Of a DNA stretch of 64,000 nucleotides, positions 1-11,555 are shown in pieces. Positions within the stretch are counted from its first letter, which is position 1. Each line of letters opens with the position of its first letter. Source of the DNA: Tricholomella constricta. Lineage: Eukaryota; Basidiomycota; Agaricomycetes; Agaricales; Lyophyllaceae. The translations under genes were made by a program, and so were the position numbers. The stretch covers positions 124,001-188,000 of the forward strand of contig JAACJP010000058.1 of the NCBI GenBank assembly GCA_013368375.1, in the 5' to 3' direction. The notes under the pieces were generated by a model that was given only the letters and a program-made list of their open reading frames with translations, was not told the origin of the DNA and did not search any database.

Positions 1-218
1 TAACAATTTCCAGCTGACTGATAGGGATCTAAGTAGTGGTGTCGGTGTGGGAGTAATAGCTACAAAAGGGGCGTAAGAACAGTATGGCGGTCAGCAAGTA
101 TGTCTAAGGCGGGGCCATGGGGGCCGATGACAGAGAACAAGAGACTAAGCGATAATAGGAGTGGGCGCACCCCCTTACAGAACTCTTCCACGACTTTTGT
201 GGATTCTATCAAGCATTT

Positions 219-815
219 GTGGAACACATTGATGATACTGATAAACACGCTACTGCCCTCGCTAAGGTCCATAAGCTCAAGCAAGGACCCGAGCCGGCTG
301 CCAATTATGTGTCTCGCTATCGCGAGATCATTGCTGACCTTAACTTTGATGAAGACTCCAAAATCGACAATTTCTACCCAGGACTCAAAGAAACCGTCAA
401 GGATGCCATGGTTATTCCCCCTCATCCCAAGACCTTTAATGACTATGTGAAGATGATTATTTCTATTGACAATAGAATCCATTGTCGTCAAACGGAGGTC
501 AAGGAACACCACATTAAGACTCCTAACCCTACTTCTCAACCTCGGCAACCTCCGGCTACCGCTCATGTGCCACACACTTTGTCTTCCTTGTCGTCCTCCG
601 ACATCGTTCCAATGGAAGTTGACAGTATGCGCCGTGGAAAGGTTATGCCCGCTGAACGCGAGCATCGTCGAGCTAATAATCTTTGTTATTATTGCGGTCA
701 AGGTACACACTCAGTTAATAACTGTCCCAATATGTCTGAGCATGCAAAGCGTGATATGAGGGCTAGACAAGCTAAATCTACGCCCAAGGCTGATCCCAAA
801 TCGGGAAAAGCCTAA
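219..815 (+). pseudogene. Gag fragment with CCHC zinc knuckle
   Basis: An open stretch of about 198 codons resembles the Gag of fungal Ty3/Gypsy elements. The middle contains the capsid-type block ending in a YRAGL-like motif (here YPGLKETVKDAM), and the C-terminal third contains a zinc knuckle of the form C-x2-C-x4-H-x4-C (CYYCGQGTHSVNNC) at about 685-730. Similarity continues upstream of the first ATG, in another frame, towards position 190, so the true start has been lost. In a working element this protein would form the particle and bind the element RNA. Confidence 0.75.
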
Positions 816-984
816 CCGGTCTCCCTTCAGAGGTCCAAGGGCTACCGGACAACAATGTAAGGACCCATCTGACCACTCTGGAGCTCATTGTCCATTTTCG
901 GCTCGATAACGGGAGATGGACACATGTTTCCTCACTCCACGCACCTCGTTATAATTTTCCTACAGATACAAAAGCCTCGTCTCC

Positions 985-1430
985 CGACCATTTCTTTATT
1001 TTGGTTTCGCTCAATTTTCCAAATCACAAACCCGTCAAGACTTTTGCCCTCATCGACTCAGGTGCTTTGGCATCTTGTATTTGGGATGTCTTCGCTATGC
1101 GACATTCTCTGCCACGATGCGCAAAGGAATTACCAATCCCAATAATAGCAGTGGACAACTGACCCATTGCCTCTGGACTCGTTTCCTCTGATGTAATTAC
1201 ACAACTAACGGTGGACAAACACTCCGAGTGCATCACACTAGGCATAGTTTCTGTCCCTTTCCCTGTTATTCTAGGTCTGGATTGGCTTTGCTGCCACAAT
1301 CCACATATCGATAGGGATAACCCCGATCTTACTCTTTCTTGCTGCAATCTCAAGCACACTTTTCTGGTTACGGTCCCCGCTAAAGGCTTTGGTCTTACAC
1401 GGCCCATTACTACACAAACCTCAATTCAAG
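985..1430 (+). pseudogene. Retropepsin-like protease fragment
   Basis: The plus-strand reading shows the aspartic protease signature LIDSGA near 1055 and, about 70 residues later, the hydrophobic FPVILGLDWL block that marks the C-terminal half of Gypsy retropepsins. One in-frame TGA (about 1159-1161) breaks the reading between the two motifs. Coding similarity stops near 1430, where reverse transcriptase should follow but does not. Confidence 0.7.
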
Positions 1431-1839
1431 CATGTCCTATTACCATGGCTGGCTTAGGCTTCGGTCTTGCCAACACCCCTATGTCTTCAGCACCAGCACT
1501 ATCACCAACACCACAACCACCTCCAACGTCAACACAATATCTCAAGTCTTTCATCAACTGGACTAGCTTTGGTCGCTCTATCTTCGACAATTCTATGCCC
1601 AAACCCAAGATCTTGGTTACAACTCCAAGAAGATTCCTCAAATATGCCAAGAATGTTCCAGTTTCGCTATTTCGTTTCCATCCAACAGGATCTCCCATCT
1701 ACGTCTGCGCACAGTTCCTTCAAACATCTCAAACGCGCGTTCACTTCTTATCCCGTTCTTCGACCCCAACAAACCGTCCACTCTGCCCTTCTTCACCAAC
1801 TTAGGTTTCTACCCTACCTTTTCTCCAAAATGTTCCAAT

Positions 1840-2853
1840 CTTTCTACCGTCCCCGCTGCTGAAAACCTTGCTCAACTTTTAGATCAGATTCATGCTGAAC
1901 TTTGTGCCAAACTTCAGTATTTGCAAGAACGTCAAGAAAAAATATTCAACACTCGTGTTCTCCCTTCTCCAACTTATGTGCCCGACCAACTGGTGTGGTT
2001 GCTTTGCCAGAATATTCGAACAACTCGACCGTCACTTAAATTGGATCATTGACGCCACGGTCCCTTCCCAGTTGTTCAATGAATCGGCTTACAATCATAT
2101 CAGCTACGTCTACCATTCTATCTCTCTCGTCTACATCCAGTTTTTCACACCTCCCTATTGGAAGCTTATTAAGATCCCTCTGAATTCCACCCACATTCCT
2201 CTCCACAACCCTTCCAACTCGCCGACTCTCCCCCATCTATTTCCCATATTCTTGACTCTCACAAAATAGGTCACCGTTATGAGTATTTTGTCCACTGGTC
2301 TTCCCTACCCGACACCGACAACTCCTGGATTCCTCTCTCTGACATCCCTACCACCGCCAACAAAATCATCGACTGTTTCCATTGCCGACATCCTTGTGCT
2401 CCAAGACCTCACCCAGTTATGTTACAACAACATTTTTCTCTTCCTACTGATACTGTACCTACTATCCCAGACACTACTGTACCTACACAAGCGGTGAATC
2501 AAGACAAATCAACTGCCGAATCTCCCCTCTCTATGGCTGAGTCTCACATATCGCACTCCGGCATGACTAGCATCACGTCAGGAGACATGTCAGCCTCGGT
2601 AGATGGTTGTGAACAGGATTCGGTACGCAATTCCACTTCATCGTTTTTACGACACCATGCACGATCCAAATCCCCTGTTACGAAAAAACAAAATCCTTGT
2701 TCTGTCTATGTACCTCCCCCTGCTACTACTACTCGTACAGGCCGCGTCACTTGTCCTCCCCATCGTCTCGACCCGCCATTAAGCCTTGACTGTAACAGAA
2801 TGCCACTTTGTTTCTCGAGTGATCTCCCCTTTAGGTCTCGCACAATGGGATGA
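1840..2853 (+). pseudogene. Integrase C-terminus and chromodomain fragment
   Basis: Between about 1850 and 2050 the translation resembles the integrase tail that precedes the GPF motif (ENLAQLLDQIHAEL..., then VPDQLVWL). At about 2255-2410 a chromodomain-like block follows, with YEYFVHWSSLPDTDNSWIP matching the aromatic cage and W-x4-W-x-P pattern of chromoviral chromodomains. The remainder to 2853 is the low-complexity Ser/Thr/Pro-rich tail usual in these elements. Several frame changes are needed to connect the parts, so it is non-functional. Confidence 0.7.
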
Positions 2854-3420
2854 CCACATGTGCTTCTGTGGAGCATGAAGGGTCCGACTTAGAAATTTGG
2901 AGCCTTGCATACTATTTGGGTGCCAAAAATGCAATTATGGCTGTGTATGTTCGGGCGTAGTTATTTCGATGAGTGAACCTATATGCAAGTATAACTTGGC
3001 TTTGGTAGATAGCCGTGTCTCATACATACTTTGAAACCGCTAGAACTCGGACCTGCCGTTTAACGGCCCGCGCAACCAAGTACAGTGAAACAGAGTTAAG
3101 TTGAGTTATGTTAAGTTAGAGTTAGAATTGCATTGGATTGGCAATGGTGATGGTGATGGTGATGGTGATGGTGATGGTGATGGTGATGGTATCTTATCCA
3201 AATGTTACACGTGAGCATTGAAACTGTGCTTTAACACCGACTTAACGCCGAATCGACCCGTCAGCCAAAACCTCTGCCAAGAAGAGCAGACCTTATAAAA
3301 CAGATCGACTGTCATCCGTTATAAGGTCGGCTACCGGAGACTATAACTTTTATTCCAATTTCAGTTCTCCTTACCCAAGCACCCTTTCGTATGCGCGTGA
3401 GATCGACTAAAAAGAGTATT
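2854..3420. other. Non-coding, possible 3' LTR remnant
   Basis: No gene is visible. Its position just after the chromodomain tail, together with a TATA-like CTTATAAAA at about 3290, would suit a 3' LTR. The matching 5' LTR is outside the window, so this is not testable here. Confidence 0.3.
3144..3191. repeat. GGTGAT microsatellite
   Basis: About eight uninterrupted copies of the hexamer GGTGAT are seen directly in the sequence. Confidence 0.95.
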
Positions 3421-4732
3421 GGCTAACGATCTCAGAACTTTCTTCTACGGCTTCCCGCTGGACGAGGAGGGCTCGCACGAATGTGGCCAGGTCGTCGCGC
3501 CCATAGACCCACTGTCACTGGCATGGAACGTGAGGCTGGACTTGTCGATCAGATGAACTCCATAAATTGGCACATTTGAAGGCTTGTTGCTCCTGTATGG
3601 CCCAACTGTGAGGCCGCAGTTGGATCTAACGGTGGCGTACAAGTCATCCTTGCTTTGATAGTGTGTACCCTCCTCCCGAGATGTTGCAGGAGTTGAAGGA
3701 GATTCTAGCGGCAGAGGGGTTCAGGCAGAACCAAGGTGGTTTACTAGGTAGTGAAGTAAACCAGGTATGAGGCATTCACTACATAATTATGGCGACTTTT
3801 TGATCGAGAGGGCATATTTCAGTCTCTTAATGCCGTTAGTGATGTCCATTGCATCCTTCTGTTCCGACTGATGCCCATAATTCCATGTGCCAATATACCA
3901 CTTTGAACGAAGCACGTATTGCCTGATAAGCACCCTGATTTCCATGGATGCCATCACAAAAAACTTATGTGCTCCTGCCTGCGCTGTGCAGAAGCGGCAC
4001 CGGTTGATATCGACGGCGAGAGTCAAGGATCGGATGATACACTAACACGCTTTTCATTCGCCTTTCACAGTCTCAACAGGTGAGCTCCCCGCACCGGATG
4101 TTCATTCATTCAATCTCCTCGACCACGCGCGGAACACCCTGGTCAAAGCACAGCTTACCCCTCGGACCTGGCAGAGTTTTGCAGTTCAGATTGACTCGGA
4201 TCGCAGCCGCTTTCCACTCGAAAATGGCGAACACTTGAAGCCTGTTTCCAAAAAACTGTCGCCTAAACCCACAGTAGCAGACGGTGCATCTGGCCGAGGC
4301 GAATTCCACTTCGGGGCTCTCAAGGTTATTTTCAACTTTCCAGTTGTTTTTGTGTTGATCATTCAGGTTCCTCTCGTCAATCCGAAAGACTCTTCTGCAG
4401 ACCAAGATGGTGTAGTGTAGAAAGACTACAGGAGGGAACAATGAAGGTTGTTATTCCGGCGTGTTTGCGTCGGAGGTGTGAGCATAAGCGGAAAGGCTAT
4501 GATATCAACAATTGTATGAAGTGACTATCAGGAAGTCGCCTAATTTCTCTCTTCCGTCGCTCCCGATTCTTCCGGGCAGTAGGAGCGGTCAAAACACGTC
4601 GCCTCCGATCACGAGCGGGACCGAGCCGGTCACCTGATTGATTAAAATCCGTCCAGTCGAAGTACTTAGCAAAGATATCTTTACCTTCTGAACTCGCTTT
4701 CATCGACTCATTCATCCCTATAATCGTGACAA
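3421..4732. other. Intergenic, only short unsupported ORFs
   Basis: Short ORFs exist on both strands (for example minus 3445-3642 and 4106-4441, and a plausible-looking plus-strand reading around 4080-4260). None connects through convincing splice sites or shows a recognisable motif. Its right part should contain the promoter of the downstream Hel2-like gene. Confidence 0.4.
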
Positions 4733-7411
4733 ATGTCCACAACTGAAGCCATTGCGCAACCCCATGCAAGGACTGGCGGCGCACCACGTGGAACAGGCAA
4801 GAGAGGCAGTTCCAGAGGCCGAGGTGGACGAAATCAGAGCAGTATAAGTCGAGGTGGACGGGCGAACGGACAAGCTCTAACAAATACGCCTGCTCAAATC
4901 TCAGAGGAAAAGGAGCAGGCGGTCGAAGTTGCTGCTGCAGCGGATGGCGGTGACGATTCGGACGTGTGCTGGATCTGCGCGGAACCTGTGAAGTACTACT
5001 CCGTATCGGAATGTAACCACCGGACCTGCCATGTCTGCACACTACGACTACGAGCGCTCTACAAAAAGCTGGACTGTGCATTCTGCAAGGTTCGCTCCTA
5101 TATGGAAGTCCAAGGGATGATCGCTAATGACACCATGATAGGAACCTCAACCATCCGTAATCTTCTCAGTGTCCTCGGAAGCACTCTACACTTCATTCGC
5201 ACCCGATTCTATACCTTTCAAAGATGCAAAGCTCTCGATCTTCTTTGAGACTCAGGAGATGATGGAGGAGACACTGATTCTCCTCCGTTTCAACTGCCCC
5301 GATTCCGATTGCGCTTATATCGGGAATGGCTGGGGCGACCTGAAACTACATGTGCGAGCGACGCACGGAAAGCTCATGTGGTGAGTTGTATCTTCTCTTA
5401 TATATTCATCGTTCCGCGTCTGCTCATTACAACCAACAGTGATCTGTGCATCCGCTCGAAAAAGGTTTTCGCGCACGAACATGCCTTGTACCCTCCAAAT
5501 GTCCTCTCTGCGCATCTACCCTCCATGCACCACAGGCCACATGGAAAACAAGTGGTGAAGGATCAGATCGAGGGCGGGGTGCATCCTCTGTGTGAGTTTT
5601 GTCGCGAGTGCTTCTTCGGCGACGATGAGCTCTACGCGCATATGAGGGAAAAACACGAGGAATGCTTCATCTGTAAACGAAACGAGGTCAGGGATCAATA
5701 GTAAGTTTCTTTCTTTCCGATGCGCAAGACACATGCTGAGCTGGCTTCTGCTCTCCGATAGCTTCCAGAATTATGAGAACCTGGTAGGAAATCTTCTATG
5801 ACTCTTCTCTCCCGAAAGGATTTACGATAAGAATTACCTCTTAGGAAAATCACTTTAACCGAGCGCATCACCCGTGTACCCAAAGTCAATGCCTCGTCCA
5901 AAAATTCGTCGTCTTCAACACGCCCCTCGACCTCCAAGCCCACATGGTGGAGGAACACGGAAGCGACATGACTTCCCGTGACAAAAAGGACGCTCGGCGG
6001 GTACAGGCTGAATTTGAATTCGAGGAAGTAGGTGTTGGCGGCCGCCATGGGCGCCGAGATCGCGGTCACAGGGATCGTGAACGCGAACCACCCCCTCATC
6101 ATCAAAGACATGCACAGCAAGAGCAGCCGCCGCCGCCTACTGCTGTTCCACCGGGCATTGTACGACCTCCAGGACCTGGGCGGCGCAGAGAGGGCTTCGG
6201 TGCGACCTTGACGGTCGACGGTGGTGGGACCCCATCACCGAACAACGCTACGCCTGATCACAGTCGCCCTCCTTCTCCACCGCGCGGTGATGTTGACCCC
6301 GCAGTTGTAGAGTGAGTGTTTCTTCCACTGCTGCTGAATTCTGATCTCACAGGTCTTATTTGTAGGAGACATGCGATGTTTATTGCACGTTTACAGTCCT
6401 TGGCCCCGAATCCAACGACCGCGGTACCTGTGGTTAAAGCGGCTATTCGTGGCTATCGTGCCTCAGAATCCAGTGCCAAAGACCTTATCTCTAATGTTTG
6501 GAATGTACTCGACCAGAATCTGGAGCATACAGCGAGCATTGTTAATGCCTTCGTCGATCTTCTTGATCAGGAAGAGAAGAAGCAGGATCTTTTGAGTTCC
6601 TGGAAAGGGTTTATAGTAGAGGTGTGTGGAATCCTTCACTGATAACCGTCGCCGTCAGAAATTGAAAGCATCTTCTTTACAGCAACGTAGACAATTCCCG
6701 GATTTGGTTCCGACAGCGGTGGCCTCAGGCTCCGCACCGTACGCAGGAATTACCACAGGGCGAGTGTTAAATGCCAAACACGCCACCGCTACCCGCTCCT
6801 CCCAGCGTTCTTCCCGCCAAGTGTGGGATCGTGTCGCACAGGCTGCAGGCTCTTCTTTAGCTGCAAACCAAACACACACTTCCAGACCAGTCGACCGCTT
6901 CCCCGCACTACAATCCTCAAATGCTGGGCCATCCCATCCACCAGCCCACCGTCAAGGTCAGCGCAACACCCCATGGTCTGCAAGTTCCGCTGGATTCCGC
7001 CCATCCGGCCCAATGCCCACCCCCGCTCAAGCCTCCTCTACCCACCTTACCATCATCCCCAACCCTCAGGCTTCCAAACCACCATCAGGGCGAAACACAC
7101 CAAAACAGCCACCGCCCAAGTTGTCCAATGCGCTCTTCCCAGAGTTACCGTCGTCGGCGTCGGCGAGACAGAAGGCACCTGTGAGCGGAAACGTCTCGCT
7201 GAGAAACATATTGGGAAATCCCACGGCGCCGACCGTCCCTGCTTGGGCGGCTGGTGGCACCAATGCCAATGCTGGTGCTCCGACGGGGCAGGCTGCTGCT
7301 GAGAGCGGGGAAGGGGATACATCGAGCCCAGCTGCAGGTTCTGGCAAAGGGAAGAAGGGCAAGGGAAAGCAAAAACAGACCTTGTTCACCCTTGGTTCTT
7401 TCCCCACGTAA
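4733..7411 (+). CDS. HEL2: RING-type E3 ubiquitin ligase, Hel2/ZNF598 family
   Basis: This family senses collided ribosomes and ubiquitinates 40S proteins to start ribosome-associated quality control in the cytosol. Seven exons are inferred: 4733-5089, 5169-5380, 5440-5700, 5762-5783, 5845-6311, 6366-6621 and 6683-7411, all with GT-AG borders and consistent phases, giving about 767 residues. Residues 79-118 form the RING (CWIC...CNHRTCHVC...CAFC). A C2H2 zinc finger array follows (CDLC, CEFC, CFIC and later His pairs), ending in the LQAHMVEEH helix. A low-complexity Pro/Arg-rich linker precedes a conserved alpha-helical segment (about 6366-6621). The C-terminus carries the FPELP and KGKQKQTLFTLG motifs typical of fungal Hel2. 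The first ATG was chosen because a basic Gly/Arg/Ser-rich leader precedes the RING, as in relatives. No defects were seen. Confidence 0.92.
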
Positions 7412-7672
7412 GTTAGAGAGGAGAACTTGTCCTGTGGACGAATATATATACAATATATATACTTCGCTTGAATACACGTACGAACAACAGATGAGTTGGT
7501 GTCATTTCAGATCTTCTGTAGACAGTTGTGCGTTGAGGCGCGGCAATCAGGTTTGCAAGGTCCTAATGAGAGGGATGAAAATGATTTCCGCTAACAAGTA
7601 AAGCATTATTATGAACCTTGACGGAACGTCAGCCACGCGAACATTTTGAGTAAATCAACACCACGCACTCGA
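7412..7672. other. Convergent intergenic region between the Hel2-like and mL54 genes
   Basis: The two genes converge here, so this stretch should hold both 3' ends. There is an AT-rich TATATATACAATATATATAC patch at 7442-7461, but no gene. Confidence 0.5.
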
Positions 7673-8105
7673 TTATTGCGTCGACATAAAGTTCCTATCC
7701 TTTATACGCTGCTTGTTCTCCGTCCGCCTCCGTACCCGCTCAGCCTTTCCACCTGGCCCATCTTCTGGCCACACCTTGGGTTGCAAAATGCTCCATAGCC
7801 ATTCCGGGTACTCTTCGTCGGCGCGCGCAAGAACGGGCGGCTGTCCCTTGAGGTAGTTGACCCCAGTAATCACGGTATCCGGTGCACAAGACGACATGGG
7901 TGGTGCGGCCGCTTCAAAATAGAAAAAAATTGTTAACGGGGCATGGCTCGCTCGGTTGGAAGGGTGTTGACGTACCAGCTACACCTGCTGGTGCCTTTTT
8001 GGGCTTGTCTGCGGCATTTGCGTATGATGCAGCAGTTGTGGCGAATCCACGGGCCCTGCAGAGAGAGCAGAACTGTGGACGCTGCAGGACGCGGAGGAAA
8101 GACAT
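7673..8105 (-). CDS. MRPL37: Mitochondrial large ribosomal subunit protein mL54
   Basis: mL54 (yeast MRPL37) is a small protein of the mitochondrial 54S subunit. Two exons are inferred on the minus strand, 8105-7976 and 7911-7673, joined across a 64-nt GT-AG intron and encoding 122 residues. The N-terminus (MSFLRVLQRPQ..., rich in Arg, no acidic residues) is a good mitochondrial targeting peptide, and an RGFAT cleavage-like motif follows. The second exon carries the family core: GVNYLKGQ, DEEYPEWLW and the basic C-terminal helix ending in NFMSTQ. An upstream in-frame ATG at 8144 would add 13 residues; 8105 is preferred because the presequence then starts cleanly. Confidence 0.9.
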
Positions 8106-11100
8106 TTGGTGTGACGCGAGCCCGAACGTCACGCGTTCGGGCACTTATAAAATGTCACAGCCTTTGCAAATTTGTAGTTGACAGTATCAGCTTCGGACAA
8201 TCCAAGAACATCCTGGATAAATAGTATGCTGCAGTAAAGCTATAAGGCATGTAAATGAAAATGAACTACAAGTTTGACTTGGTAAATAATTTCAGGGATT
8301 ACTTGACAAATCTAATCCGATGTTCCTGGAAGTCTAGCATTTTAGTTTCCACCAGTGCCTATGGCCCGGCACTTGTGATTATTTCGTGTCCTACAGGAGT
8401 TGTAAATACTAGAGATCTGCCTTGAAAGAATTTGGAATCGCAGTGGTTGATGATTTGATCATCGACAATGTCGACACTGATTATTCTCTTCATATTGAGC
8501 AACGCATGGGAAGCGATCAGGGAGAAAAAACTGTCACAGTGGAGTCAGCCATTATTTCGTTCAACGATGTATTGCACTCACACGGTGCGTGGTCTATTCG
8601 CGGGGGAGCTTTGCATAAGTAGCTGTCAAAAAGTGGGAGATTGAGAAAAGAAGACGCACGTGTTGGTAAGTTCTATGAGGGTCGGTTTGCCTACAGACCA
8701 ATTCAAAACGGTTGCACCTATACATACTGCAAAGGGAGGACTCATGATGAGTGGCGTGCAGTAGGGGGGAAAAAAAGTAAGGCGAACCAAAGACGCTCAA
8801 AACCAGACAACCCCGTCTCGGAGGAACAGTGTGATTGTGGGCATTCGACCTGCCGACCCCATCCGATAGGCGCTGAGACATCGGTATAGTGTCATCCCTA
8901 ACATGATGAACGCCTTAGACAGTATGTTAGGATTGGATATGCGATTCTACGATTGACATACCACGACCAGCGAAGGGACAGCGTAGAAGACGAGATATCG
9001 CGCAACACCTGTAGCGAGGCATATCAGAACAGGCTTTTATCGAAGCACAGTAATTTCGACTGACTCTGAGGATAGCAGCGCGTAAGAATAGGTCTGTAGA
9101 GCAGTAAAGGCTTGTCTAAGACGGATGGGCGGAAATATTTCCTGTCTAGGAACCTACCCAAGATATATGTAGCCTGTCATCGAGAGTTGAGCGTAGTGGC
9201 TTCAAGTAAAGTGAACTTCAGGCTTGCCTTGAGCTTTCGGAACGACAAGGAGATCGATTAAAAGCCTGTGGGAAGCGGGGTTATCTACTTAAGGTCGAGA
9301 GCCTTCAGAAATAGCTTCCGCTTACATGACCGTGGCTTCGACTGGGCCAACGTTAGACATACACAACGGCTTCCCAGTCAGAAGACTCACTTGAGATCAG
9401 TGGTACGAGAAAGAAGAGCAGTCGTCTGTCCCGAGTATATAATAACCAGACTCTGACGGTAATCAATACGAGAGGAAATTCAGCAAAAAGCGATGAAAAA
9501 TACCTCAAGGCCAACACGCTGTCTACCATAACAATGATGGTTATGCAGATTATCCCCTCGAGCTAGACAGTGATGCCGGCAATGAGAAGTGTAAGTCGAA
9601 GAGAAAACCGAGGATACCCAATGGAAAGCTTGACAACTTGCAGGTGGTCAGGTCAATTTCAGATGATACTTGATGTAGCGACGGTCAACCACAAGATTCC
9701 AGTGACAATAAACAGAAAAAGGACTCTTACCTGATTGCCAAAGCGCAGAAATACCGGTTCTATTCATTCATTCGCATGAGTTCTATGGATCAGAAATCGC
9801 AGAGGATCAAGCGTACAAGAAGCTGTCCAAAGAAAAATGTGAACGTCAAAAGTATAGACAAATACATGCTGATATACCCACATAGAATATTTTTAACGAT
9901 CTCCATCTGCTGCCTTGCCAAAACAATTCCACCTGGAAAACATTTTGTTAGGCGTGAACACACAGGCTGGCGGGCAACGAAGATAACACACCTCATCGCG
10001 AAAGCTGATCACATGGTCATATCTGAAGGGTAATATTTGAATGTCTGTGTAGTGGTCAGCCAAAAATGTACACGCACAAAAGCCATGTAAGGGAAGCAAC
10101 TGTTTATCGAATCGATGTTAAAGGGAATTTACAGCGAAAGATGATTATACATTGGCGTACTAGCAACATAGTTCGTGATCTTCGCATCCGCCACAAGTTG
10201 AAGCAACAGTTCAGTTTGAGATATATCCAGATTCGATGTGTTCGCAAGCATGAGAGGAAGAATAATGGGATTGGCACAATGCGAGGCTGCGATTCCCATA
10301 AGGAACACGCTATAGAGTCAACAACTCCATAGGTAATCCACGTCAGGTACACACCTCGACAGAAAATCGATTTGGGCGGAGCCAACGTTCCCAGGACTAG
10401 CCAAGAGCGAGCAAGGAGTGAAGGAAATGAGCGGAGGGACTCTGCAACTCTGATCCGAAAGCCTCGACACAGCCATAATCTCCCGGTGATGTGCCCATAG
10501 AATCGACATCAGGTGTCTGCATGTGTCGCAACACAGCTGTTACTGATGAGTGGCGCGTAGCACGATATGCACCAGAGGTCCAAAGTGCCAAATCCAAGAG
10601 CTGTTGGCATGTGTGGCCGATATTGAAGTCCTCTATAAGATATAGATACAATAGAGAACACAGGGGATAAAAAAGGTCGTCTTGAGAGAAAGCAGAAAAA
10701 GAAGCGTCGCGACGAACGGCAAGGGAAGCCTCGTCAGAAATTGTTGAAAAAGATTCAGATGACAGTGATGCGTCAAAGTTGAATGCTGTGCTAAATCCTT
10801 CACAGTGAAACGAGCGAGATCGCAATGAGGCGCACCGCAATGCGCCTCGACATGGTATGGAAAAGCCAATGATGAGACACTCAGGGAATCCGAGCCGTCT
10901 GGTAGCTAGTAGTGCGGATTGCCTACTACGAAACCTTGACGAAACCTTCAAATCGCTCGGCCTCGGTAATAGCCGTTCGGAAGCTGAAAACTTTCCTTCC
11001 ACCGTCATCGTTGAAACGTTGACCGTTGACCGATTTGATTCAACGTTGAAATTGAAACATTGACGCCCAATTGACTCCTCCCAAATTTCGACACGGGCCA

Positions 11101-11555
11101 GTGTAAGTTGCAACTTATATGTATTTTTTTTCCCTCCAAATAACGTGAATCTTTTGACAGTTCACAATCGGACTGGTTCTCTTGGCCTTGGATGTACACT
11201 CAGATGAATCATGATGAATCAAATAGGATACTCTGACGAAATTTATCCTCAGAGCTCTGTTAATTTTGTGTCGACTTGACTATCACCTTTCTGTGCGCAG
11301 TACTAGTGTCATGGCTGTCTGTTCCGTAACCCTCGCTCTCATTTTCATCCCCTATTGTCGTTAGGCAACTGTTATCTGTCTTGAAAGAGATTTATAGGAA
11401 CCTTGTATGGTCAGATGATCACTGATCTCCCCTTGGGAGAAGACGATGTATCAAACCATCATGAGGCGTCACTCATGGGTTATTCAACAGCGGGTATATC
11501 AATGCCGGAAGCATCATTGACCGTTTCACAATCTTAGGCCTTCTTTACTCTTACA
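8106..11555. other. 3.4 kb without a recognisable gene
   Basis: Many short ORFs occur on both strands (longest 238 codons, minus 11113-10397), but none shows a domain, a plausible splice pattern or biased composition. Base composition is less GC-rich than in neighbouring genes. It may be decayed mobile DNA or non-coding transcription units. The last 300 bases should include the alcohol dehydrogenase promoter. Confidence 0.4.

Larger units (their letters stand above)
1..2853 (+). mobile_element. Remnant of a chromodomain Ty3/Gypsy retrotransposon, internally deleted
   Basis: The segment reads, left to right on the plus strand, as Gag with a CCHC zinc knuckle, an aspartic protease, and then directly the C-terminal part of an integrase followed by a chromodomain. 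The reverse transcriptase, RNase H and catalytic integrase core that should lie between protease and integrase tail are absent, so a deletion of about 2.5-3 kb is inferred near 1430-1840. Reading frames are broken by stops and frameshifts throughout. The 5' end lies outside the window, and no LTR pair can be compared, so the 3' limit is approximate. It is a dead copy. Confidence 0.8.

Noticed and set aside
10397..11113. 238-codon minus-strand ORF
   Set aside because: No domain, odd composition, no splice context and no similarity to anything recognised; likely chance.
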